Shown here one piece after another: positions 44,284 to 51,979 of a DNA stretch of 64,000 nt. Under the pieces are notes generated by a model. It searched no databases, was not told the DNA's origin, and saw nothing but the letters and a program-made list of their open reading frames with translations. Within the stretch, counting starts at the first letter, position 1. Each line of letters starts with the position of its first letter. Origin of the DNA: Sphingobium sp. EP60837 (GTDB lineage: Bacteria; Pseudomonadota; Alphaproteobacteria; Sphingomonadales; Sphingomonadaceae); the NCBI RefSeq assembly GCF_001658005.1, contig NZ_CP015986.1, positions 496,001-560,000 on the forward strand. Direction: 5' to 3'. A program made the position numbers and the translations under genes.

Positions 44284-45210
44284 ATGTCGAGCTACATGCC
44301 CACGCTGAAGCAGCTGCAATATCTGGTTGCGCTGAAACAGCATGGGCATTTCGGCAAGGCGGCCGATAGCTGCTATGTTACCCAATCCACCCTTTCGGCA
44401 GGTATCCGCGAGCTTGAGTCGCTGATTGGCGTCACTCTGGTGGAGCGAACGCGCCGCGTGGTTCGGTTCACGGCGCTTGGTGACCGCATAGTGGAGAAGG
44501 CGCATCGCGTGCTGCGCGAAGCAGAGGAACTGGCGGCGATTGCGGAGGCGTCGGGCAAGCCCCTTACAGGCGAGCTGCGGATGAGCGTCATCCCGACGAT
44601 CGCCCCCTTCCTGCTGCCCCGTCTCTTGCCGCGCTTGCGTGCGGACAGGCCGGAACTCAAGCTCTATCTTCGGGAAGAGACATCCCAGGCGGCCGTAGAA
44701 TCCCTGCGCCATGGCAATGTCGATTGCGTGTTGCTGGCCCTTCCCTTCCCGACCGGCGAACTGGATAGCGAAGTGCTGTTTCAGGACCAGCTCTATGTCG
44801 CGTTTCCACACGACGATCCTCATGATCCACCCGAACTGATTGCGCCGGACATGATCGATGAGACAAAATTGTTGCTGCTGGAAGATGGTCATTGTCTGAA
44901 GGATCATGCCTTGGCTGCCTGCAATCGCCCCGAGATCCGCTCCAACGCAATGATGATGGGCACTTCGCTGCACACGCTTGTGCAGATGGTGGATAATGGC
45001 CTTGGTATGACGATCATGCCAGAAATGGCGATCAATGGCGGCATATTGGATCACACGCGCATCACTGCGCGGCCACTGCAATCCGAGCGATCGCATCGTG
45101 ACATCGCTCTCGTCTGGCGCAAGAACAGCCCGAGAGAGAAGGAATTCCGGCTGCTCGCGGAGCTTCTGCGCGACGCTGCGGACCTACCGCAGCCGAGCGT
45201 CGCCGCCTGA
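44284..45210 (+). CDS. oxyR: hydrogen peroxide-sensing LysR regulator OxyR
   Basis: 308-residue LysR-type activator. The winged HTH covers residues 5-65 (TLKQLQYLVALKQHGHFGKA); the sensor domain has the redox pair Cys204 (EDGHCLKDHA) and Cys213 (LAACNRPE), spaced nine as in E. coli Cys199/Cys208; MVDNGLGMTIMPEMA is another OxyR hallmark. It would activate peroxide-defence genes. It follows the TSUP gene and converges on moaE. Confidence 0.95.
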   Translation: MSSYMPTLKQLQYLVALKQHGHFGKAADSCYVTQSTLSAGIRELESLIGVTLVERTRRVVRFTALGDRIVEKAHRVLREAEELAAIAEASGKPLTGELRMSVIPTIAPFLLPRLLPRLRADRPELKLYLREETSQAAVESLRHGNVDCVLLALPFPTGELDSEVLFQDQLYVAFPHDDPHDPPELIAPDMIDETKLLLLEDGHCLKDHALAACNRPEIRSNAMMMGTSLHTLVQMVDNGLGMTIMPEMAINGGILDHTRITARPLQSERSHRDIALVWRKNSPREKEFRLLAELLRDAADLPQPSVAA

Positions 45211-45212
45211 CG

Positions 45213-45656
45213 TCAATCAGTCCAGCGGCGCGCTTTCGCCTCGTCCTCCGCTTTGGCTTCCACCCACGTGGCATTGCCCTCGGCGAAATGCTCCTTCTTC
45301 CAGAAGGGCGCTTCCGACTTCAACCAGTCGATGAGGAAGGCGCAGCTTTCCAGCGCAGCAGTGCGATGGCGCGATGCGGTACCCACGAAAACGATGCGCT
45401 CGCCGGGCGACAGTCTGCCGAAACGATGGATCACACGCACGCCCAGAAGCGGCCAGCGGGCCATCGCGTCATCCACAATGCGTTCGACCTGTTGGGCCGT
45501 CATCGCGGGGTAATGCTGAAGCTCGAGCGCTGTCAGCCCATTCCCTCCCCGTACGATGCCGGTGAAGCTTGCAACGCCGCCACCGCCCGTTTCTTCCAGC
45601 GCTGCCAGTTCGGCTGCCGCGTCGAAATCCTCCGCCTGTATCGAAATCCGCTTCAT
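45213..45656 (-). CDS. moaE: molybdopterin synthase catalytic subunit
   Basis: 147-residue large subunit. GGVASFTGIVRGGNG, LELQHYPAMTAQQ, IHRFGRLSPGERIVFV and LIDWLKSEAPFWKKEH (active-site Lys region) are clear. With MoaD it converts precursor Z (cPMP) to molybdopterin. The start overlaps the moaD stop by ATGA. Confidence 0.96.
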   Translation of the reverse strand: MKRISIQAEDFDAAAELAALEETGGGGVASFTGIVRGGNGLTALELQHYPAMTAQQVERIVDDAMARWPLLGVRVIHRFGRLSPGERIVFVGTASRHRTAALESCAFLIDWLKSEAPFWKKEHFAEGNATWVEAKAEDEAKARRWTD

Positions 45657-45913
45657 CCGCCTGTGACCGGCGGGAAGATCGCCAGTTCCCTTGCCTGACC
45701 GATCGTTGTCTCTAGTGGAACGAACCGCTGGTCGAGTGCGGCGCGCAGCCGTTGATGGTCGCCGAGCGCCTCAGCGTAACCGCCCCCGCGATTTGCAAGC
45801 CTCTCGATAAGGCTGGCTATACTGCTGTCTGGAGCAGGCCGCTCAACCTCTTCATCGTCGCGACCAATCAGTTCACGGACCCAGGCGAAATAGAGGATGT
45901 TGAGCGTCGCCAT
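45653..45913 (-). CDS. moaD: molybdopterin synthase sulfur carrier subunit
   Basis: 86-residue ubiquitin-like protein ending in the required Gly-Gly (IFPPVTGG), which carries the thiocarboxylate used by MoaE. FAWVRELIG is typical of the N-terminus. It starts 3 bases after the pgsA stop and overlaps moaE. Confidence 0.95.
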   Translation of the reverse strand: MATLNILYFAWVRELIGRDDEEVERPAPDSSIASLIERLANRGGGYAEALGDHQRLRAALDQRFVPLETTIGQARELAIFPPVTGG

Positions 45914-45916
45914 GGG

Positions 45917-46480
45917 TCAATCCATATGCTTGACGCCGACCCGCAGATAGTCCCATCCGGTGATCAGCGTCAGTATTGCTGCGGCCCACAGCGTCGCAAT
46001 GCCCACCAACTGCACGACCGGGAAATTGGGCACTGCACCAGCCAGGATCAACGCCCCCAGAGCGATCAGCTGAAATGCCGTCTTCCACTTCGCCAAGCGG
46101 GAGACCGGCACCGACACCTGAAGCCCCGCCAAGAACTCGCGCAGCCCGGATACCGCAATTTCGCGCAGCAGGATGATCATGGCGGCGACGACGTGGATAC
46201 CTGCAATGTCGCGCGTGGCAGCCAGCATCAGGATGACCGCGCCCACCATGATCTTGTCGGCGATCGGATCCAGAAAGACGCCAAGCTTCGACACGGTTCC
46301 TTGTGCCCGAGCCAGATAGCCGTCGAAATAGTCGGTGATTCCCATTAGGCAATAGAGCGCGAAGGCGAAGGCATAGCCGGTCGTCCACCGCGCGCCAATT
46401 TCCGCCGGCCACAGCAGCGCGACCAGCAGCGGCACAGTGAATATCCGCGAAAGCGTCAGCAGATTTGGCAGCGTCAGCAT
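45917..46480 (-). CDS. pgsA: CDP-diacylglycerol-glycerol-3-phosphate 3-phosphatidyltransferase
   Basis: 187-residue inner-membrane enzyme making phosphatidylglycerol phosphate. The CDP-alcohol phosphotransferase motif is complete: DYFDGYLAR, then G, then D in GVFLDPIADK. Four or more hydrophobic helices follow. Start set at MLTLPNLLTLSR, the usual family start; ATG at 46528 would add 16 unlikely residues. The pgsA-moaD-moaE order is common in alphaproteobacteria. Confidence 0.94.
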   Translation of the reverse strand: MLTLPNLLTLSRIFTVPLLVALLWPAEIGARWTTGYAFAFALYCLMGITDYFDGYLARAQGTVSKLGVFLDPIADKIMVGAVILMLAATRDIAGIHVVAAMIILLREIAVSGLREFLAGLQVSVPVSRLAKWKTAFQLIALGALILAGAVPNFPVVQLVGIATLWAAAILTLITGWDYLRVGVKHMD

Positions 46481-46626
46481 GGCGGCGAACTGCCACAGTC
46501 CGTGCTCTTGCACAAGCAGAGGCGACAACGGCTTTCGCTGGCTTCGTGCGGACGGGGTTGGACAGAGGCCGCGGCAGCCGCTAGACCGCGCTCCGCTCGT
46601 CCACAGCGAAGAAGACCCCCTCGCCT

Positions 46627-47922
46627 ATGCAAGCCTCCCTTAGGCTCCTCAACAAGCGACGTTTTCTGCCGCTTTTCATCACTCAGCTGCTCGGCGCCTT
46701 CAACGATAATCTGTTTAAGAACGCGATGGTGCTGTTCGTCGTGTACAGCGTCTATAATGACGAGCGGTCTGAAACATGGTTCAGCGCTCTGGCGACCGGC
46801 ATATTCATATTGCCCTTTTTCTTGCTATCCGCCCTGTCGGGTCAGCTTGCCGACCAAAGGGATAAAGCGACCATCATCCGCTATGTCAAAGCCGCGGAAA
46901 TCGTCATCATGCTGGTGGGTGCAACCGGACTGGGGCTCATCTGGAGCGGCTTCGCCGTCCATAGCCTCGCCATCCCGCTATTGCTCTGCGCCCTATTCGC
47001 GATGGGCATCCACTCTACGTTTTTCGGCCCGATAAAATATGCGATCCTGCCGCAGCATCTGCATGATGACGAAGTGCTGGGCGGCACGGGCCTCGTGGAG
47101 GCTGGAACCTATATCGCCATTCTAGCAGGGACAATCCTGGCCGGTATCATCCCGGTCGAAGCTGCCGCCATTGGCATAGTGATCACGGCGGCGGTCGGTT
47201 ATATGGCGGGGCGCGAAGTGCCTCCCGCCCCATCACTGCTCGACCGGCAGCCGATCGATTTCCATATCATCCGCTCCTCGGTAACGCTGGTGCGCGGCAC
47301 CATGCATATCCGGCGGCTCTATCTCGCGATCATGGCGATCAGCTTTTTCTGGGCGGTGGGATCGATCCTGTTCATTCAGTTCCCACCGCTGGTGAAGAAT
47401 GTGCTGACGGCCGATAAGGCTGTCGCCAGCCTCTTCCTGGCCATCTTCTCGATCGGCATCGCCATCGGATCGATCGCCATCAACCGGCTGCTGAAGGGGC
47501 ATGTGTCGGCGCGCTATGCGCCGGTGTCGGTCATCGGCATGGGCCTGTGCATAATCGCCTTTCACATTGTATGTGATCTCTGGACGCCTGCCGCGGCCGG
47601 GACGATGCTTTCGCTCCAGGGCTTCCTTGGCCATCCGCTCGCGGTGGCGCTTTCGGCCTGTTTGCTGGGCGTCGCGACATTCGGCGGCATGTTCGTGGTC
47701 CCGCTCTACGCCTTCCTCACCACTACCGTCGAAAAATGCGAGGCTGCCCGCACGGTCGCGGCGAACAATATCGTCAATTCAGGCGCCATGGTGCTGGGGT
47801 CCTTTTTCGCAATCGGCCTCAGCGTTGCCGGCATGTCTGTCGTCAATCAGTTGCTTCTGGTGGCCGCATTGTGCCTGCCCTGCGCCTGGATCGCCTGGAC
47901 GCTGCACAAAGCTTGCGACTGA
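46627..47922 (+). CDS. MFS transporter of the LplT (lysophospholipid) type
   Basis: 431-residue 12-helix protein. RRFLPLFITQLLGAFNDNLFK at the start is close to LplT and to the transporter half of Aas fusions; STFFGPIKYAILPQ and ANNIVNSGAMVLGS also fit. It would flip lysophospholipid across the inner membrane for reacylation. The acyltransferase half is absent here. It is divergent from pgsA, another phospholipid gene. Confidence 0.88.
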   Translation: MQASLRLLNKRRFLPLFITQLLGAFNDNLFKNAMVLFVVYSVYNDERSETWFSALATGIFILPFFLLSALSGQLADQRDKATIIRYVKAAEIVIMLVGATGLGLIWSGFAVHSLAIPLLLCALFAMGIHSTFFGPIKYAILPQHLHDDEVLGGTGLVEAGTYIAILAGTILAGIIPVEAAAIGIVITAAVGYMAGREVPPAPSLLDRQPIDFHIIRSSVTLVRGTMHIRRLYLAIMAISFFWAVGSILFIQFPPLVKNVLTADKAVASLFLAIFSIGIAIGSIAINRLLKGHVSARYAPVSVIGMGLCIIAFHIVCDLWTPAAAGTMLSLQGFLGHPLAVALSACLLGVATFGGMFVVPLYAFLTTTVEKCEAARTVAANNIVNSGAMVLGSFFAIGLSVAGMSVVNQLLLVAALCLPCAWIAWTLHKACD

Positions 47923-47931
47923 GGCGCAGCG

Positions 47932-48114
47932 TTAGAAAATGAAGCTGTAGAAAGCCGTGAAGAAAGCGCAAAAGCTCAGCACGAAAAGCTTCCAGTCATT
48001 GTCATCCGACGCGACGGCCGGGACGCCCCGCGCTTCGAGCACATGATGCGGCAACCGCTGGCGGAAAGGGTGGCGGGCCGATTCAGTTGTCAAAGTGAGC
48101 GGTCGGGTTCGCAT
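47932..48114 (-). CDS. small single-pass membrane protein, hypothetical
   Basis: 60-residue frame with a soluble Arg/His-rich start and a C-terminal membrane helix (LFVLSFCAFFTAFYSFIF), the layout of a tail-anchored protein. The gap upstream has a CtrA-like site (TTAA-N7-TTTA, 48124) in front of it. I do not recognise the family. It is convergent with the LplT-like gene. Conservation in relatives would settle whether it is real. Confidence 0.5.
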   Translation of the reverse strand: MRTRPLTLTTESARHPFRQRLPHHVLEARGVPAVASDDNDWKLFVLSFCAFFTAFYSFIF

Positions 48115-48123
48115 GGTCGCATG

Positions 48124-48138
48124 TTAACGCTTCATTTA
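48124..48138. promoter_or_regulatory. CtrA-like half-site pair in the divergent promoter region
   Basis: TTAA (48124-48127), 7 bases, TTTA (48135-48138): one mismatch to the CtrA consensus TTAA-N7-TTAA. It lies between the small membrane protein (minus) and the PBP gene (plus), both plausible cell-cycle targets. Weak because the motif is short. Confidence 0.25.
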
Positions 48139-48198
48139 CCTTTTCGGCCATCCACAATCGTGGTTAACCAGAGAGTGTCCCGCGTCAGGACGATCTTG

Positions 48199-48220
48199 AC
48201 TGTATCAAGTGATTAATACA
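48199..48220. promoter_or_regulatory. inverted repeat CTGTAT-N10-ATACAG just before the PBP gene
   Basis: Six-base arms with a 10-base spacer, immediately upstream of the ATG at 48223. It could be an operator or the stem of a leader hairpin; TTGACT overlaps its left arm but no -10 at the right distance is seen. Confidence 0.3.
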
Positions 48221-48222
48221 GC

Positions 48223-50283
48223 ATGGCCGAACCGATGAGAGACCCCCTCCCCGCGCCTCAGCCCGATCCACCCGCTCGCGACTTTGGCGCAGGGCCTCCC
48301 AGTGCGTTCGCTCCACCCACGCCTTGGCGGCGGCGTTTGCATATAGCAGGGTGGATCGTCGCGGCGATGCTCGCGCTGTTGACGTTGATGATCGCCTGGC
48401 TGGCGGTCACTGCTCCGCTGTCGCGCTCGCTCAAGCCGATTGCGCCGCCGAGCGTGAGCCTCATGTCCGCTGACGGTCATCTCATTGCCCAGCGCGGCGC
48501 GATCATCGACCGGCCGGTCGCGATCGCCGACTTGCCCGAGCATGTGCCTCAAGCCTTCATGGCGATTGAGGACCGGCGCTTCTACAGCCATTGGGGCGTC
48601 GATCCGCGCGGCGTAGCGCGGGCCGCCTGGCACAATCTCTGGTCGGACGGGTCATCGCAGGGCGGCAGCACCATAACCCAGCAGCTTGCCAAGGGTGTGT
48701 TCCTGTCCAGCGATCGGACCTTCGGCAGAAAGGCGCGAGAGGCGATGATCGCCTTCTGGCTGGAAGCGTGGCTAACCAAGGACCAGATTTTCGAACGCTA
48801 CCTATCCAACGTCTATTTTGGCGACAATGTCTATGGCCTGCGCGCGGCCTCGCTGCATTATTTCAACCGCCAGCCAGAGCGGCTCACCATCCCGCAAGCC
48901 GCGATGCTCGCCGGGCTGCTAAAGGCGCCCTCCCGCCTTGCCCCCACGACCAATCTGAAGGGCGCACGTGATCGTGCGGCGCTTGTGACCCAGGCAATGG
49001 TGGAGGCAGGCTACATCAGTAAAGCCACTCGGGATACGCTACGTCCAGCACGGCTCGACCTGAGGGAAGCGCCCAATTCCACCACGGGCACCTATTTCGC
49101 AGACTGGGTGCTGCCCGATGCGCGCGACCGCGCAGGCGCCGTCTATGGGGCGCAGACGGTCCCCACGACGCTAGATTGGCGTGTGCAGCGGCTCGCAGAG
49201 GCGGCCATCCGCCGCGCACCGCTGGGCAAGGCGGAAGCCGCGCTCGTGGCGATGAAGCCCGATGGCAGCGTCGTGGCAATGGTAGGCGGCAAGAATTACC
49301 GCAAGAGCAGCTTCAACCGGGCGGTGCAGGCGAAGCGCCAGCCTGGATCAACCTTCAAACTGTTCGTCTATCTCGCCGCCTTCCGCGCAGGCATGACACC
49401 AGAAGATTTCGTGGAAGACACGCCGATCACGACCGGCAGCTATCGTCCCGCCAACCATGGTGGCAAATATCGCGGACGAATCACCTTGCGGCAGGCCTTC
49501 GCCGCGTCGAGCAATGTGGCGGCAGTGCGATTGACGCAGAAGGTGGGTGTCGATGCTGTGATCAAGGTAGCGCGCGAGCTCGGCGTCACCGCCCCGTTGA
49601 CCGAAGACCTCAGCCTCGCGCTCGGTACATCCGAAATCCCACTGGTGGAGCTGGCGCAAGCTTATGCGACAGTAGCGGCGGGCGCTTACCCGGTGATAGC
49701 CCACGGCCTGCCGCCAGAGGAACAGGGCTGGTTCGAGCGGCTGATGAGTCGTCAGCGGCGCTTCAGTCAGGACCAGCTGGAAATGATCCGCGACCTGCTG
49801 TCGTCGGCCGCGAACCGGGGCACCGGCAGCGCGGCGGCGCTTCGCACCAGCACCTTCGGCAAGACTGGCACAACGCAGGACAGCCGCGATGCGATTTTCG
49901 TCGGCTATGCGGGCGGTCTGGTGACGGCAGTGTGGATCGGCAATGACGACAACTCGCCGCTGCCTGACGGAGCGGCGGGCGGCGGTGTGCCTGCGCGGAT
50001 TTGGCGCAATTTCATGGCAGGGGCGATCAACGAACCAGCCGAAGTGGCACCCGAGGAGCAGGATAGCGACCTGGTCAATGCCATCGCAAATGTGACGGTC
50101 GAGGCGGGGCTCGGCAATATGAGCGTCGGGATCGATCAGGACGGTATGTCCGTGAATATCGGCCCCAATCAGCTCCGCCTGCCGATCGACGAGCCCGAGC
50201 TGCCACCTCCCGGGCCAACTCCATCGACACCGCCGCCGCGTATCGCGCCGACACAACCGGCAGACGAAGGCGTGGAACCCTGA
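48223..50283 (+). CDS. bifunctional penicillin-binding protein 1A-type transglycosylase/transpeptidase
   Basis: 686 residues. Pro-rich cytoplasmic tail (1-33), a membrane helix (IAGWIVAAMLALLTLMIAWL), GT51 domain with the catalytic Glu116 in MAIEDRRFYSHWGVDP and GGSTITQQLAKG, then the transpeptidase with Ser376 in PGSTFK, SSN in FAASSNVAAV and KTG in FGKTGTTQ. It polymerises and cross-links peptidoglycan in the periplasm. C-terminus is Pro-rich. An in-frame ATG at 48235 is an alternative start. Confidence 0.94.
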   Translation: MAEPMRDPLPAPQPDPPARDFGAGPPSAFAPPTPWRRRLHIAGWIVAAMLALLTLMIAWLAVTAPLSRSLKPIAPPSVSLMSADGHLIAQRGAIIDRPVAIADLPEHVPQAFMAIEDRRFYSHWGVDPRGVARAAWHNLWSDGSSQGGSTITQQLAKGVFLSSDRTFGRKAREAMIAFWLEAWLTKDQIFERYLSNVYFGDNVYGLRAASLHYFNRQPERLTIPQAAMLAGLLKAPSRLAPTTNLKGARDRAALVTQAMVEAGYISKATRDTLRPARLDLREAPNSTTGTYFADWVLPDARDRAGAVYGAQTVPTTLDWRVQRLAEAAIRRAPLGKAEAALVAMKPDGSVVAMVGGKNYRKSSFNRAVQAKRQPGSTFKLFVYLAAFRAGMTPEDFVEDTPITTGSYRPANHGGKYRGRITLRQAFAASSNVAAVRLTQKVGVDAVIKVARELGVTAPLTEDLSLALGTSEIPLVELAQAYATVAAGAYPVIAHGLPPEEQGWFERLMSRQRRFSQDQLEMIRDLLSSAANRGTGSAAALRTSTFGKTGTTQDSRDAIFVGYAGGLVTAVWIGNDDNSPLPDGAAGGGVPARIWRNFMAGAINEPAEVAPEEQDSDLVNAIANVTVEAGLGNMSVGIDQDGMSVNIGPNQLRLPIDEPELPPPGPTPSTPPPRIAPTQPADEGVEP

Positions 50284-50353
50284 GGATGATTGACGTCTAA
50301 TTGGCGGTGACGGCAGGCGCCTATGCTGAAGTAGGCGATTCGAAGGGCAGAAG

Positions 50354-51523
50354 ATGGCATTTACCGCGAAGATATTGCTGCTGGGTTCGGGTGAACTCGG
50401 CCGCGAATTCGTCATCTCCGCCAAGCGGCTCGGATGCGAGGTGATCGCTTGCGACAGCTATGCCGGTGCCCCCGCCATGCAGGTCGCCGATGGATTCGAA
50501 ATCTTCTCCATGCTTGACGCGGAACTGCTGCGCGCAGCGATCGAGCGGCACCAACCCGACTATATCGTCCCTGAAATCGAAGCGATCCGGACCGAAGTGC
50601 TGGCCGATGTAGAAGCGCAGGGCCGAACCGTCGTTCCATCCGCAAGAGCAACAATCATGACTATGAACCGCGACAGGATCAGGGAGGTGGCGGCGGTCGA
50701 ACTTGGACTACGAACATCACGCTATCGCTATGCCGAAAGCCTGGAGGAAGTGCTGGCTGGAGCGGAGCATACCGGCCTGCCCTGCGTCATCAAGCCAGTC
50801 ATGTCATCGTCCGGCAAAGGCCAGAGCACCGTCCGGTCGCCGGACGAACTGGATCGCGCATGGAATTATGCAGTCGCCAACATGCGCGGGGATCGCAGCC
50901 GCGTGATCGTCGAGGAATTTGTCGATTTCGACTATGAAATCACCCTGCTGACGGTGCGCAGTCGGGACGGAGTGAGCTTCTGCCCGCCGATCGGCCATCG
51001 GCAGGATAGGGGCGACTATCAGGAAAGCTGGCAGCCGGCGCCCATGACCGGCCGCGCTCTTGCCGCCGCGCAAGACATGGCGCGCGCCGTGGTCGATAAC
51101 CTTGGCGGATGCGGCATCTTCGGCGTGGAATTCTTCGTGAAGGGCGAAGATGTGATCTTCTCCGAACTGTCCCCCCGCCCGCATGACACCGGCATGGTAA
51201 CGCTGATCTCACAAGATCTAAACGAGTTCGACCTGCACGCCCGCGCAATCCTGGGCCTGCCGGTCCCGGAGGTGCAGTTGCGCGGAGCTTCCGCATCCGC
51301 GGTCTTGCTGGCAGATCGCGAATCGGCGGACTTTCGTGTGGAGGGATTGGCCGACGCTCTCGCCGCGCCCGAGGGACAAGTTGACCTGCGCATCTTCGCC
51401 AAGCCCACGACGCGTCCCTACCGGCGCATGGGGGTAACGCTTGCCTTGGCGAAAAATACCGACAGTGCCCGCCGCATAGTCGCTGACGCAGCCGCCAAAC
51501 TGCGGATTATCTACGAAGGATAG
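50354..51523 (+). CDS. purT: formate-dependent phosphoribosylglycinamide formyltransferase
   Basis: 389-residue ATP-grasp enzyme that makes formyl-GAR from formate and ATP in purine synthesis. ILLLGSGELGREFVISAKRL is the N-terminal domain; VIKPVMSSSGKGQS, EEFVDFDYEITLL and FFVKGEDVIFSELSPRPHDTG are the ATP-grasp motifs of PurT. Length is normal. purK, a relative, lies at the right end of the window. Confidence 0.96.
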   Translation: MAFTAKILLLGSGELGREFVISAKRLGCEVIACDSYAGAPAMQVADGFEIFSMLDAELLRAAIERHQPDYIVPEIEAIRTEVLADVEAQGRTVVPSARATIMTMNRDRIREVAAVELGLRTSRYRYAESLEEVLAGAEHTGLPCVIKPVMSSSGKGQSTVRSPDELDRAWNYAVANMRGDRSRVIVEEFVDFDYEITLLTVRSRDGVSFCPPIGHRQDRGDYQESWQPAPMTGRALAAAQDMARAVVDNLGGCGIFGVEFFVKGEDVIFSELSPRPHDTGMVTLISQDLNEFDLHARAILGLPVPEVQLRGASASAVLLADRESADFRVEGLADALAAPEGQVDLRIFAKPTTRPYRRMGVTLALAKNTDSARRIVADAAAKLRIIYEG

Positions 51524-51556
51524 CGTGATCGCCCGACCTGGCCTAAAGGGACAAGG

Positions 51557-51979
51557 ATGAGCGCCCCCCTCTATAACAAGGACATATTGCGGCTCGCCGC
51601 CAGCATCCTGCATCATCAGCGTTTGGCCGCCCCGCAAGCAAGCGTCGAGAAGCGCTCGCCTACCTGCGGTTCGCGCGTCACGGCTGATGTGCGGATGGAG
51701 GACGGTAAGCTGGCCGCTCTCGGCCTGGATGTGAAAGCCTGCGCTCTTGGCCAGGCTTCGGCCGCCCTGATGGCGGCCCAGGCGATCGGTATGACCGCCG
51801 ATGAACTGGCAGACGCGCGTGACAAGCTGACCGCCTATTTAGCGGGTCAAAGCGATGACCTGGATTTCTGGCCTGGGCTCGCCGTACTGGCGCCCGCACG
51901 CGGATATCCGGCGCGTCATGCTTCGATACGGCTGGGTTTTGAGGCAATTGCCGAGGCCGCGCGGATGGCGGACGCTTGA
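51557..51979 (+). CDS. IscU/NifU-like iron-sulfur scaffold protein lacking the third cysteine
   Basis: 140-residue protein with the IscU fold. Two ligand cysteines are kept: Cys37 in SPTCGSRV and Cys62 in KACALGQAS. The third, expected in the last helix, is missing: the region reads YPARHASIRLGFEA. It is also not in an isc or suf operon. It may be a scaffold variant or have another role. GGGACAAGG precedes the start. It overlaps the antiporter gene by one base. Confidence 0.85.
   Translation: MSAPLYNKDILRLAASILHHQRLAAPQASVEKRSPTCGSRVTADVRMEDGKLAALGLDVKACALGQASAALMAAQAIGMTADELADARDKLTAYLAGQSDDLDFWPGLAVLAPARGYPARHASIRLGFEAIAEAARMADA

Noticed and set aside
49348..50424. 358-codon minus-strand frame over the PBP gene
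   Set aside because: Antisense shadow; the PBP motifs are intact on the plus strand.
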